Shown here one piece after another: positions 1-11,605 of a stretch of DNA of 64,000 nt. Source of the stretch: Isoetes taiwanensis (taxonomy: Eukaryota > Streptophyta > Lycopodiopsida > Isoetales > Isoetaceae); the NCBI GenBank assembly GCA_021234155.1, contig JAJEKV010000054.1:1488001-1552000 (forward strand), read 5' to 3'. Every line of letters starts with the position of its first letter. Position 1 is the first letter of the stretch. The position numbers and the translations under genes are program-made. The notes beneath the pieces were generated by a model. It did no database searches. It was given only the letters and a program-made list of their open reading frames with translations, and had not been told where the DNA came from.

Positions 1-639
1 TAGCGACATGTATGGATCTGCTTATGACATAGAGGGAGGCCATCTTGATCTAGGGCTCGGTCGGCGCCACCAACCCCTCGTGTCTGTCTCGTCCCGGTTC
101 CCGCCCCAAAGCGTGCAAACATTGCTCACAACCTCGGTCCCCTCATCACTATCCGGGAGCCTTATCGGGCTCAACCTTCTCAACCGTACTTTCATACCCC
201 GAACATGCCTACATCCATCATTCTTCAGGGCCATACGCCTCTTCCTTCACAACCATCATCTCCCCGGGGTGGGCAAGGATATCCACACGTCTCTTTTTTC
301 CTACCGGGAATATCCTTTCCCTCGTTTCCCCACGCCCTTCCTGCTTACAACCTTACGGATCTCAAAACCAATGCTCCGGCCCACTTCCGGTTTCTCAACC
401 GCGGTCACCCCTTCATCGGGGTCCTTCGGGCACCATGCCCCATCCAACTCAATCTCAATATCCTCACTATCTTTGTTCTGTCCACCAAGCACTTTCATAT
501 CTACCTTTCGGACTCACGAACCGACTTATCCCACCTTTGGCAACACGAAAGGCAAACCCTTAGACCAAAGTGCTCAGGGCCCACATGGAAGAATTTGAGG
601 CTCTAGCTGTCCTAAATGGTCATGCGCAACCTCAACTGA

Positions 640-1700
640 AATTCCACATCTTTTCCACCACCTGCGTGGCTCTCCTCATCAATGGCTCATGTCCAACAAA
701 AGCCATTGGAAACAAGACTGGGTCGAAATGAGAACGCTTTTACGTCTCATTATGGGACCACGGATGATGATCAACTTCATCTCAAGCAACTCAATGAACT
801 TCAACAAGAGCCCACAGTGCCTCGGATTTTGCGGATCGACTTCACATTACGCTAAGTAAGCTCAAGGAGTACCCCACCACGAGCCGATTTTGGGTCCGGT
901 TTCTCCAAGAACTTCCTCCGGCTATTTCGACTCATGATGAATACCTGCGTCCCAAGACTTTGGAGCAGGCTATCGACCTTGTCAATCACTTTCAATCAAT
1001 GTTTCCTCCCGGCGTGGCTCTTCAAGAGCTCCCGCTCATTCCACCTGTCATGGTTCCCCAGACGCAGTATGTTCAGCCTCAACACGCTAATCCACAGGCA
1101 GCCGGATCACGGTGCCATATTTGCAAATACCAAGGCCATTTGGCAAATGAGTGCAACTCCACCAATGGCCCGCCTCATTGCAAGCGATGCAACATGTGCA
1201 ATCATGCCACGGAAGAGTGCACTCGCACTCATCCCACACCGCTCCGCAACAAAATGGTTTATCAAGTGCAAACCACACCTCGGCAACAATCGCACTATCG
1301 CCTCGCTGCGGCCACCACTTCAGGTGCAACCCACTCAACTCTATCGACAAGCGGGGGCAACAACGGGGATCCAACCCACGTACTCCTTTTGATCCTTCTA
1401 AAGCTTCGGTGTTATCACCGTCAAGAATGGGGTCATACCACCCGCGGCGTCCTCAACTTCCACAAGTTCAGTGCGGCTTCACGGCACAAATCGGGACCAC
1501 ATCGGTCCGCCTCACGGCTTACCAACTCGGATTGCTAATGGCAAACAAGGCCCGAGACCAGTTCTTAAGAAGCCACCAAGAGCGCCTCGGCAATCACGCT
1601 ATCAACCAGCTCCAAAAATCAACCTCACCGGATCAACAAGCACGGAGGAAATTTTTCAGGCACTTAATCCTCCAGTCAAATAGTCAAATTGGGTTGGTTT
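640..1700 (+). pseudogene. Gypsy fossil: gag capsid/nucleocapsid region
   Basis: Gag region of the first gypsy fossil. A Gag-like stretch (TLEQAIDLVNHFQSMFPPG, about 958-1015) is followed by two CCHC-like zinc knuckles at about 1111-1230 (CHICKYQGHLANEC, then CKRCNMCNHATEEC), which in this family bind genomic RNA. The region is decayed. The sequence before it (1-640) is probably 5' untranslated or N-terminal gag, but I cannot place an LTR or PBS there. Confidence 0.65.
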
Positions 1701-1731
1701 AGTTTCACGCCAGACCAAGGCATCACGTCCC

Positions 1732-2490
1732 TTGACCATTATTCCGAATGGCATGCAACCTGCCTTTGCAGTTGACACCATTCCTCATGAGGACGAAAAA
1801 AAGGTTCACTTTGCACCTGACTTGGAGAAGCTCATGCCACATGTCATGCCAAAAGTTCGCCAAAGCATTTTGAACCTCATGCAAGCTGCTGAAGGCCGCA
1901 CATTGGCAAATGTTCATGCCACCACCCGAGCTCAACAAAGCCAAGGTACACCTTCCACATCTCAATCTCCACGCTCTCAGACGTATCCCAATATTGCTGC
2001 AGAGGTTGACTTACTCAAAGAAGTTGCTGCTTCACTACCACGCACTCCAGCACCAGTGGAACCAGCAGATCCTTTTTCTCATGTGCCTTTAGAACTCCAA
2101 GAGGAGCTAGCCAAGATCAAAATTCCTTTAAGCTTGGCAACCATTTTGAAACTATGTCCTGCTCTCAAGGACCAGTTACCACTCCCAACTGTTTTAGTTG
2201 GGGCTGTGGTTACCTCTACACCCACGGTCCATGCCACGGTGGGTAATCAGCAAGTCAACCATGTTCAAATAGATGGAGGTAGCGCAGTCAATCTCATCAC
2301 GGATAAACTCCGCAAACAAATGGGCATCACACAACTCTTTCGTGCCCCATATGACATCAAGTTGGCTAATGGCCATATCACGCGACCTCAAGGCGTCACA
2401 CCTCTTCTTCACATCAACATCGGTGATCTCCGCTTCCCCATGGAATTTGGAGTTTGGAAAGTCAGGCGAAGATCCGGTGACTACTGAAAT
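1732..2490 (+). pseudogene. Gypsy fossil: aspartic protease region
   Basis: Retropepsin-like region. The active-site segment reads VQIDGGSAVNLITDKLR at about 2264-2314, matching the D[ST]G-type motif seen in plant gypsy elements (here DGGSA). In this family the protease frees the Gag and Pol proteins. The corresponding part of the reverse-strand copy (about 62600-62780) continues the same family. Broken fossil. Confidence 0.6.
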
Positions 2491-2779
2491 GTTGGTCGGC
2501 AGACCTTTTCTCCGCCGGGCCAAGAGTATCCATTCTTGGGCCCACGGACCGATTAGTCATCACCGATGGTCATCTCAATGCCACCATGGACTTGCAAAAC
2601 AGGCGGGATCATTTCGCGAACATGCGGAACCCTCTCTCTCGCACCGCAGTTCGAAGAAGCTCGAATATTTATCACGTTCGGCTCCACCTCGCGAATCACG
2701 CCTCTGTCATCCTACCCCAATATGCTGATCCTTGGGGAGAAATGACTCTTGATCAGGACCAGTAGTGGCTGCTTTGCTT

Positions 2780-3960
2780 GACCCTTACCTGGCTCCTTGC
2801 AATCGAATCCAACGTGTTGATCACTTTTCGGATCTTTGAACCTCCGCAAACTCCTGTTGATGTACACGCTGTCATGAAGCAACCTCTGCTGGATGAAACT
2901 CAGCAACCCCTCTTTTTTACCACGCAAAGTGCCACGCATCCGGTTATGCTCCAACCTCCTGCACACATTGTCCAGGATACTGAAGTAATACCCCATATTC
3001 AGACTCCAGAAGTCGAGATCGTGGACGTGGGCAACAATCAACCTGTCCGCATTGCTGCAAATCTTCCGGCCCCTTATCGTAACAGGGCCGTCAAGCTGTT
3101 CAAAAAATTCAAACACATTTTCGCCTGGAGTTACAGAGATCTTCGGGGAATCAACAAAAGCTTGGGGGAACTCACCATTCCTACCAAATCTGATGCACGA
3201 CCAGTTTAGCAACGACAGTACCGGCTCAACCCTAATTACCGTGATCGCGTCAAGGCGGAAATTGACAAACTCCTTGCTGCAGGTTTGATCTATGAGGTCA
3301 AACATTCTGAATGGGTGAGCCCCATCGTCATTGCCCTCAAACACAATGGTAAGATCCGCGTCTGTGTGGACTACCGGAAACTCAATCAGGCCACGGAGCG
3401 TGATCATTTTCCACTTCCCTTCACAGACCAGGTTCTGGAAGAGGTGGCTGGACATGAGATGTACTCCTTCATGGATGGTTTTTCTGGCTACAATCAGATC
3501 TCAATCAAAGAATCTGATCAACTCAAGACTACTTTCACCACCCCGTGGGGTACTTTTGCCTACAAGGTGGTTCCTTTTGGATTATCCAACTCTCCATCAA
3601 CGTTTCAACGCATCATGCTCTCCGTTTTTCATGATTTCATGAAGGAAAATCCCTTCTTGAAAATTTTTCAAGATGACTTCTCTGCCTACAGTTCCATGGC
3701 TGACCATTTGGATAAATTGGAACTTCGTCTTCCGAAATGTGATGAGTCCGCATTAGTCTCAATCCCGAGAAATGCACCTTTTTAGTCACCTCGGTGTTAC
3801 GTTAGGCCATGTTGTCGAGAAAGCGGTATCACCACGAGATCCCGCCAAAATCGGGCTTGTGTGCTCAAGGCTCAAGCACCGGCCAATATCAAGGAGACAC
3901 GCTCTTTCCGGGTAAGGTCAATTATTACTCCACCTTCATACCGGACTAGCGGTCATTGCG
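2780..3960 (+). pseudogene. Gypsy fossil: reverse transcriptase region
   Basis: Ty3/gypsy RT core. Visible motifs are FKHIFAWSYRDLRGI (linker, about 3107), VCVDYRKLNQATERDHFPLP (about 3361), FMDGFSGYNQISI (about 3469), PFGLSNSPSTFQRIM (about 3574) and FQDDFSAYS (catalytic DD block, about 3666). The order and spacing are those of gypsy RTs. The family is the same as the minus-strand copy at 61539-62629, which shows the same motifs. Broken. Confidence 0.8.
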
Positions 3961-4460
3961 CATCCCATTCATAAACTCACGGGTGATCGAATCCACCGGC
4001 TTGGAATTCCCGTGCGGATCTTTTTTTCCAACAGCTGAAGCTTTTGCTTACTCAGGCACCGGTTCTTGTTCCTCCTCAATGGGACAAGCCCTTTCATGTT
4101 CATGTAGATGTCTCGGCGTTTGCTATTGGAGCTGTTCTTTCTCAAGAATATGATGCGCACACTGACAAACCAAATCGCTTCGCGCCGCCAACTCAATTCT
4201 GCTGAGCGCAACTATTCTGCCACAGAGCGTGAAGCTTTGGGTCTCATTTTCTGTGTCCAACGCTTCCGTCACTACCTTTTGGGCAGTCAAATCAAGTTCT
4301 TTGTGGACCACCAAGCACTCCTTTATTTGATCAACAAGTCCACGCCCGGGGCGCATTGCTCGTTGGGTCCTTCTTCTCAAGAATTTGCCCCTTTTGAAAT
4401 TGTTCATAAGGCCGCAAATCTCATGTCGTCCCCGGATTATCTTTCACGCATCCACACGGA
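3960..4460 (+). pseudogene. Gypsy fossil: RNase H region
   Basis: RNase H part of the gypsy pol. The segment NYSATEREALGLIFCVQRFR (about 4210) and FFVDHQALLYLINK (about 4295) are the typical gypsy RNase H C-terminal motifs. It lies directly after RT and before integrase, as in Ty3/gypsy. Broken. Confidence 0.75.
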
Positions 4461-4739
4461 TGATCCCTCAACCGGAGTCTCGACGCGCCTTTCCCGATGC
4501 TTTCGGCTCTTTTTAGTCACGACAACACCACATTGGTTCCATGATTTTCAGCAGTACCTCCTCACGGTGCTCTTCCACCGAAAGACGAGACGCCTCTCTC
4601 ACCTTGGCGACAATCCCGCCATCAATTTCTCCGAGAGGTCCGTGACTACACCATGGTTGCGGGACATCTCTACAAAAAGGTAAGGACACCATCCTTCGAC
4701 GTGTGTTCTACCTCATGAAGTTCCGATATTGTTCGAGAA

Positions 4740-5850
4740 GCTCATCAAGGGCTAGGTGGTGGTCATTTTCATGGTGACACCACCACGACGCGCAAAAATC
4801 CTTCTAGCTGGGTATTATTGGCCCACGCTCTTCAAAGATGCTCACGCCCGCGCCCGACGTGTGGCGCTTACCCGGTGGGGGGGCGCCCCCCGCCCGTGGC
4901 GCTCTTCCCTTGACGCCGCCGCCACGCCACTTCCCTTCAAAATGGGGAATGGACTTTGTGGGACCTATAGATCCTCTGCGCGGCACACCCGTGCGTTGCT
5001 ATTTCTGGTTCTCACCGACTACGCTACCAAATGGGCGGAAGCTTGTGCACTTCCGCACAACACCGCAGGTCCTCTAAGCACATCTAGGGTCCTCTATCAA
5101 CAAATTATCAAGAGCATGCGATTCTACATGTTTTGGAAACTACACGGGGTAGTCAAAGATGATGGAGTTCTTAATATCTTCTTGACCGTGGTGTCCATTT
5201 CATCAATCATACTATCAAGGAGCCGACGGATTATCTCCCTTTCACCCTCCTGATACATCATCACAAGAGCACACCTTACTATCCTCAAGGTAATGGTTTG
5301 GCGTAAAGCACGAACAAAACTCGGTCACCATTCTCAAGAAAATTTGTGACGCTTCCCGCATTGCATCGCGGCGGACAAAACTTCCCTCTTCGTTCTTTGG
5401 GCCTACAATACTTGTTTCAAGATTGCTACCGTCACACTCCTTTTAAATTGGTTTATGGTCGAAAGCTCTCATGCCGCTTGAATACATCCTTCCAACCCTC
5501 CGTTTTCAAGCAAGCCTCATAATCCACCTGGCCGACTCAAAGAAAGGGTCTATCAATTAGAACAGTTGGATGAACTTCAAGGGATGCTTATATTCGTGTT
5601 CTTCATGGACAACAATTGCAAAAATCTTTACATGACAAACGCCCTCAAGACAAAAACATTCAAAGAAGGCGATTTGGTTTTTCTTTATGATTCCGTACAA
5701 AAATTTTCCTGGGTAAACTCAAGTTTCGTTGGCTTGGCCCTTATCAAATTGTTCAAGTGGTTAGACCCAGCGTTTCCAACCGGCGAGTTAGATGGCACTC
5801 CATTACCTACATTGGTTAATGGTTTTCGCCTCAAAACATTTCATCACACG
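4740..5850 (+). pseudogene. Gypsy fossil: integrase region
   Basis: Integrase zinc-binding and core remnants: ILLAGYYWPTLFKDAHARAR (about 4799) is the H2C2-type segment, and WGMDFVGPIDPLRGTP with VLTDYATKWAEACALP (about 4940-5060) are core-domain motifs. The C-terminal part reaches about 5850. The best counterpart is the minus-strand copy at 53971-54890. Heavily decayed. Confidence 0.7.
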
Positions 5851-6540
5851 TAAAGACAATCAACAAACAGATCTGATTCAAGAAGCAAACACCACGAAAA
5901 GTGACTAGAAAGGCATATTATATTATAGTGGAGATTTTTACAAAATGTGGCGCAGACCGGCTATTTCCGCTATGGGCACGCCCTATATACAAAAAACGGG
6001 CTCGAGCCCTATCTACTACGCCCTAAGAGGAAAAACCCTCTACTCCGGGTTGGGAGCAGAGGTGATGCGAGGAGATGGTAGAGGTTCTCTTTCGGATCCC
6101 AAAGGTGCGAGAACCACCTCCATCCCGTTGGTCTTGGTCGGGATGTTCAGCCATCCCGCACACCAGCCGCCCATTCAATGCCACGGTTGTGGCGGCGCCC
6201 GAGGTCCGACAATTCATCTTGCGGGTAATCCATTCCGGCGGTTCGTGGGCATAGTGCGCCCCCTCGTTCAAACCAAAGCCCGCCATCTTTGGCGCCATCG
6301 GATGCCTTCGTTTACTCCCGGTTCGTCTTATATAGCCAACTGAGGAACTCCTTGTCGACGTGGACCAATCAGAAATTCGCCAACGTGTTTGCAATGCAAG
6401 GCTCTTTCTAAACTGAGAATCTTTTCTCCCGCCGCAAATCTAGCCAGGGTACTCTCTGACACATTCGTTTTCATGATATCCCACTTCGAGTTGCCTGCAT
6501 TAAATGCCCTTGCTTCTTTTCATACCCGTCAACAATTAAT
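5851..6540 (+). other. Spacer after gypsy pol, no gene recognised
   Basis: About 690 bases between the end of the integrase region and the downstream coding region. Open frames on both strands here have no recognisable domain. It does not resemble the LTR at 15500-16035, so it is not an obvious second LTR. I see nothing further in it. Confidence 0.4.
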
Positions 6541-6542
6541 AT

Positions 6543-7769
6543 GTGTCCTTTGGCCACCTGTCACATCCAATCCTTCTCTCACGTCTCATCCTCACCGTTC
6601 ATTGCTTCTCCCTTACGATTTTCGGGGACTTAGCCAAATTTTTGCCTCTCAATACCCTTCTTGGCATCTTTCGACACCTGGCACCATCAAACGGCTCCAG
6701 TTTCACTCTCTTCATACCTCTTCGCCTCCAGTTGTGCGCCCTAAAACCTTTTCGTTCCTCTGCGCCTTTGTCCTCCGTGCTTGGCTTTCGTCCTCCGCCT
6801 TTGAATCACTCTTCGTTTCTGCAAATCGTTACCATGGCTGCCCCAAGATTTTCTACACTTCAAAACTCTTTGCTCCCAAGGATCCGGCTCTTTTTGCGTC
6901 AGTATCCTTCTTGGCCTTCACTTTCCGTGAAGCCCTTGTTGGCCCAAATAAAGAAGTCGCCGAATCGACAAAAGCTTTACAATTCTCTCAAATGGAACTT
7001 CCGCTCCAAATCCTCGACCAACCGGCGGTTCATCGCCAATATCGTTAACAGCCCGCATGGCTACACCACTGTGGTCGATGGCACCACCATTTCGCTGACT
7101 CAACATTTGATTTCTGAGGTATTTCATATTCCCTTGCACACCCCTTGTTTATCATGGTCTGCCATACAGGATCTAGATGTCACAGAGTTTGGTGCACCTC
7201 CTTATCATGCCAATGTCCATCGTCTGACCAATATCGACAAGCCTCATGAAACCTTTGTTAAATTTACGTGGGGCGCCAAGTTCCTTGGGTATTCTATCAA
7301 GAACACCCATATCAATAAGCCTTTCTATAACCTGGTCATCACTGCTACACACTCCAACCACCACATAGATTGGCCCCAAATGATGTTCTATCGTCTTCTC
7401 CAAGAAGTGGACCGCCTTCGGGGTGCCACTTCCATTTCTGAAGTTTCTGTGGGAGGCCACCTTCAAGCCCTCATCCGTCATTACTTCCCTCCCACACCAC
7501 AAAATTCTCATAATTCCACTCAGCGGTCCCTTCCACTGACTAACCGAGCTGGCACTTCACGCCCTTCTTCCACTGGTCATGTCCAAAGTCCGCACACCCA
7601 TGTCACTGTCTCCTCCTCCGCTACACCATCCAGTTCACACCATCTTTCCCAAACATCACAAACCAGGCAACAGCCGGCTCCACCACCACAACACCCTCGT
7701 CAGTTGTTGTATCAGTATCAGCAGGATGCTCAAGCTGCTGCTCTCAAGTTACAAGAATCCCAAGACGCT
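6543..7769 (+). pseudogene. Coding region downstream of pol, plant-transposon-protein-like
   Basis: An open reading region whose best part begins near 6835 (MAAPRFSTLQNSL). The middle (about 7040-7480) reads like the 'putative plant transposon protein' domains found in plant retroelements: NIVNSPHGYTTVVDGTTISL, then SWSAIQDLDVTEFGAPPYH, and an R/Y-rich end. A Ser/Thr/Pro/Gln-rich tail follows. I infer it is the extra ORF of the gypsy fossil that surrounds it. Function is unknown. The hAT transposon is inserted in its tail, and similar-style coding sequence resumes beyond the hAT. Domain assignment is by eye only. Confidence 0.45.
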
Positions 7770-7777
7770 CTTATGAG
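7770..7777. repeat. hAT target-site duplication, left copy
   Basis: CTTATGAG, repeated exactly at 13469-13476. Eight bases is the duplication length made by hAT transposases. Confidence 0.95.
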
Positions 7778-7792
7778 TAGTGTTGTCTCTAA
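7778..7792 (+). repeat. hAT left terminal inverted repeat
   Basis: TAGTGTTGTCTCTAA, perfect inverse of 13454-13468. Followed by palindromic GGGCGAATATTCGCC (7793-7807) and a second GGCGAATATTCC copy. Confidence 0.93.
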
Positions 7793-8423
7793 GGGCGAAT
7801 ATTCGCCAAAAGGCGAATATTCCAAAGTTTAAAAAAAAGTTGCACGAATGTTAGGTAGGCTTAAAAAAAAAAAAAAAAAAAAAAAAATTATTAGCCAAGA
7901 TCTCGGTGGATCCTCCCGCCACCATCATCGAATTCGCCTATCCTCAGGAAACGTATTGGAGGGAGTTTAGCCAACTTTTCGACAGCTTTGAGGTTCTAAG
8001 GGTCTGGATTCGCCATTACCGCTCTTATGGTCGTTAGTTTTGGAGCTTTAGTTCCGGAAAATTTTTGTGGAAGCAATATCGTATGCCTTTTTGAGGTTTT
8101 AAGCCACAAATTCAAAGCATTTTTATGTGCTTTAAGCTTGTATATGATTTTAAAAAATGCCGGTACTAAGTATGGACGAATGCAGATCTAGTTCTTCTTG
8201 GAAGGTCATCGATTCAACATCTTAAGGTTTGAGAAATCAGAGATTCGGTGTTTGCCAAGCTTGATTGCAGCCAAGTTAAGAAGGTACTTATAAGCAAATT
8301 TCTATTTGCAAGAAACTGTATTATTAGCATAAACTTTAGTGCCTTACACTACAATCATTTACACGAAAGTCATGATAGCCACTCTATTGATTAAGAAATA
8401 GTCTTGCTTTGCAGATTGTGCTC
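7793..8423 (+). promoter_or_regulatory. hAT 5' leader and probable promoter region
   Basis: Non-coding 630 bases between the left TIR and the transposase start. It holds the subterminal ATATTCGCC repeats, a poly-A run (7864-7887) and, just before the start codon, a pyrimidine-rich stretch ending TTTGCAG at 8414. This looks like a 3' splice site, so the leader probably contains an intron (inference). Confidence 0.5.
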
Positions 8424-11400
8424 ATGAACAAGAGGCCTAAAGTAGGAGGCATCCTTGCCTATTTCAATGGCTCCACAAACCATGCCTCTACTTCAAATAT
8501 GGCTGATTCACATTCGATATTGGAGCAGGACTTTGAACCTCAAATGGACAAGATGGATGGAGAACATGAAGATCCCATTCAAATTGAGAATGAAAATCTT
8601 GATGAATGCATGGCAATGCTGCAATCTCAGTCCGAACTACAAGACATTGAGATGGAAGAAGAACGTAAGAGGAAGCGAGGGAGGAAAGGATGGGCTGCTG
8701 GTGAAAGGGAATTTCAGCCGACTTGGGCAGAAATATACCCTTGCATAGAGAGATATGAGGAAGAGGTAGGCAGCAGACTAATAGTTTTAGCACGGTGTTC
8801 TATTTGTTCATGGAAGAATCGCAGGCCTCATACGATGCAGCCAAAGTTGGACACAATTGAGAAGCATTTGGGAAAGATATACGAGAAGAAGATTGTAGAT
8901 GGAAAAGAGGAAAGTGTGGTAAGATGGAAGACAGCAGCAGATTGTATGCATGTTAGGAATGAAGCATTATATAAGAAGTGGATTTGGGAAGAGGATATAA
9001 AACAGAAACATTCAATTCCTAACTTGCATAAAAAAGCATTAGAGAAGCAAATGAGGAGCAAAATCATACAAATACAAACAGTCTTTCATATTTTGAGGAG
9101 GGGACGACCCATGCTAGATTATGAATATGCTAAGCCGTATTTGGTTGCAATTGGCACTCAAAACCTGCCTTCATCGCATTGGTCAAGAAATGGTGGTTGG
9201 GAGTTTGGTAAAGCAATAGATCGAGTCATCAAAGATGACTTGATAGAAAGATTAAAGAAATGTGACTATTTTGCAATATCTTTAGATGAGGCCAGCGCAA
9301 AGGACCTCACTTCTTGGGTTTCCATGACCATTTATTGTGTACATAAACATGTGCGGCAATCACACTTTGTTGCTGTTACGAAGATGACAAAGGATGCCAC
9401 AGCCCTAAGTTTATTTGAGATCGTGAAGGAGAATCTTGTTACTGGATTAGAATTGCCCTTTGAAGACATTGCCAAGAAACTTATGTGCATTGGGGTTGAT
9501 GGATGCTCTGTCATGCAAGGACATCGAACTGGATTATGTGTGAGAATTCAGACCACATTGGCCCCTTATGCATTGGCCATTCATTGCATGGCCCATCGGA
9601 TGGATTTGGCGTATAAAATTGTGGATACTTTTAAATGCATTGAGAATGTTGAAGGACTTGTAAGTTGTGCAGCCACGTTCTTTTGCCGCAGTCCAAAAAG
9701 GTAATGTTATTGAATGCATGTTCTCATTCTCTTATTTAGGTTTCTATTTTCTTTTGATAATGTTATGATGTTCGCAGGTACTTGCAATTCCGAGATATGT
9801 CTAAAGGATTAACTAAAGGCAGAAAGCTTATGAAGACAGTGAATACAAGATGGATATCTTTATATTTTCCAGCAAAGCGTCTTCTTGAAGAATATCCTGC
9901 ACTTGTTGGTTTGATGGACAAATTAGTAGATGAAGGTGGTGACACAGATAAGGCAAGTGAATTATTAGCTCGCCTCACGGATTTGGAGACATTGTTCACA
10001 CTTGCTGGTAATGCCGCCTTCTTACAACAATTTTGTGCGTGTTATTTTCTTCTAGTTTTTAGCATGAATTTCTATATGCCTTTGTTGGTGGATGAATTCC
10101 ACATAAAATTCAGTGAAGTACTTGCGTGTGCTTGGCTTTTTTGATGTAGTGTACACTCTTGATGAGTTGTGATCTCTTGGAGCTTGTATTTATTAGTATA
10201 ATAGAATGTTGATATGTTTTTCTCAATCAATGTCCTAGAATGGAATAGGTCTCCTCCATCTACCTAATCTGCTGTAATTTCACCTTCACGTTTATCTTGA
10301 CTTCATTGTACTGCAACTAAAACAGGCCATTATAGTTGGAGCAGCAACTTGGTTGCTAAAATCAATGAGAGACGTCAGTTTTGTTCTCTAAATCTTTGAT
10401 GGGATGTCGTTAGGACATGACTTTAAGGACTTCAAAAACTGTCTGCAGGTTTGCTGCCCATGTTAAATGAGATGAACATGCTCGTGAAAATGGCATCCAA
10501 GGAAACAATGTATATTTCTGAGTACACAACAGCAAGGAAACTGTGTTGCACGACTCTTGGGTGCTTATACTCTTCTGCACTGGATGTACCATACAATAAA
10601 GACAAGTTCTTAGCGTGGTACAAACTACTTGATATTGAAAGTGACAGTCCCAAGAGTTCTCTAAGATACAATAACAAAGGAGATATTTGTATGAAAGTGC
10701 ATTCAAGATTGATTCAGGTAGATCTTTCTGTTTTTAATTAGTAAAAATCAATATTATCTGACTTGATTATGCACCGCATGCAGATGTATTCTCCAAAACG
10801 TCGAATTCGTGGACGGCTTGTAAGGAGGGCACCCGTTCCTAAAACTGATCTAGAAAGCATCACTACAAAAGTAAGAAAAAACCTTAAGGAGGTAGCTGCA
10901 GCGGTTTCAAATGAAATTAGAGAGCGCTTCCCACGAGATGAGCTCTTGGAAGCTACTGCCATAGTTCATCCACGATTTTGGCGAAGGAATAAAGAGCTAG
11001 AAACAGTAGAGGAGAAGGATAGAGAGCTAAAAAGAATACAGGAGGATTTTAAGGGAAGGTTGAAGATTATTTCTGCTCACTTTTGTAAAACATCATCTCA
11101 AAATGGCATGGCAGAGATTAATGGCATTTTGGATGAAAGGAAATTGAAGGAACAGTCTATTTGTTTTGGTGCAACTATGTGGGCACAATGTGAGAAGTTC
11201 TCTGACGATGAATTCAAGAAGGATCCAACAATTATTACAAAGTTGTGGACAATACTTGGCAATAGTCAAGTGCTTTGTGAGCGTATGTCAGAGTATTTTA
11301 GGCTTGCAGATCTTTGTCAATCATTTATTCTTGGGTCTGTGGAAGACGAACGAACATTTAGTGCGTTAGGCATTCTCAAGAATAAGGTACGTAACAAGTT

Positions 11401-11605
11401 GACAGAGAATCTAGATAGTAGTCTTCGCATCTATGCATGTAAGTATGATGACACAAATTTTCCTTACGAGAATGCATTGGCCATTTGGAATTCATCTCTT
11501 AATAGAAGAAATTATCAGGAGAGGAACAAATCTAAGACTTCACAAGATCTCCATGCTGCTGCGGTTATGTCTCATGAAGAAGACTTGGATGGTTGGCAAG
11601 TTTAG
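8424..11605 (+). CDS. hAT transposase, four coding exons, about 865 aa
   Basis: Cut-and-paste transposase of the hAT superfamily, acting on its own 7778-13468 element in the nucleus. I chose the first ATG (MNKRPKVGG) after a splice-acceptor-like TTTGCAG. Proposed exons: 8424-9700, 9778-10007, 10449-10717, 10784-11605. All introns are GT..AG and the phases keep one frame for 866 codons including the stop. Seen features: a Cys-rich BED-like segment near residue 130 (CSICSWKN); first catalytic Asp in FAISLDEAS (residue about 288); second Asp in CIGVDGCSV (about 359); CMAH motif shortly after; NTRW segment; and the C-terminal hAT dimerisation block with the catalytic Glu in VEDERTFSALGILKNKVRN (about 781). 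No stop or frameshift is seen in the model. The second intron boundary is the least certain. Confidence 0.85.

Noticed and set aside
8-598. A 196-codon open frame at the left edge
   Set aside because: Pro/Ser/Phe-rich with no gag-like motif; overlapped by other open frames on both strands. Probably 5' region of the gypsy fossil in the wrong frame.
5945-6394. Open frames in the spacer after gypsy integrase
   Set aside because: Both strands are open by composition; no domain and no conservation clue.
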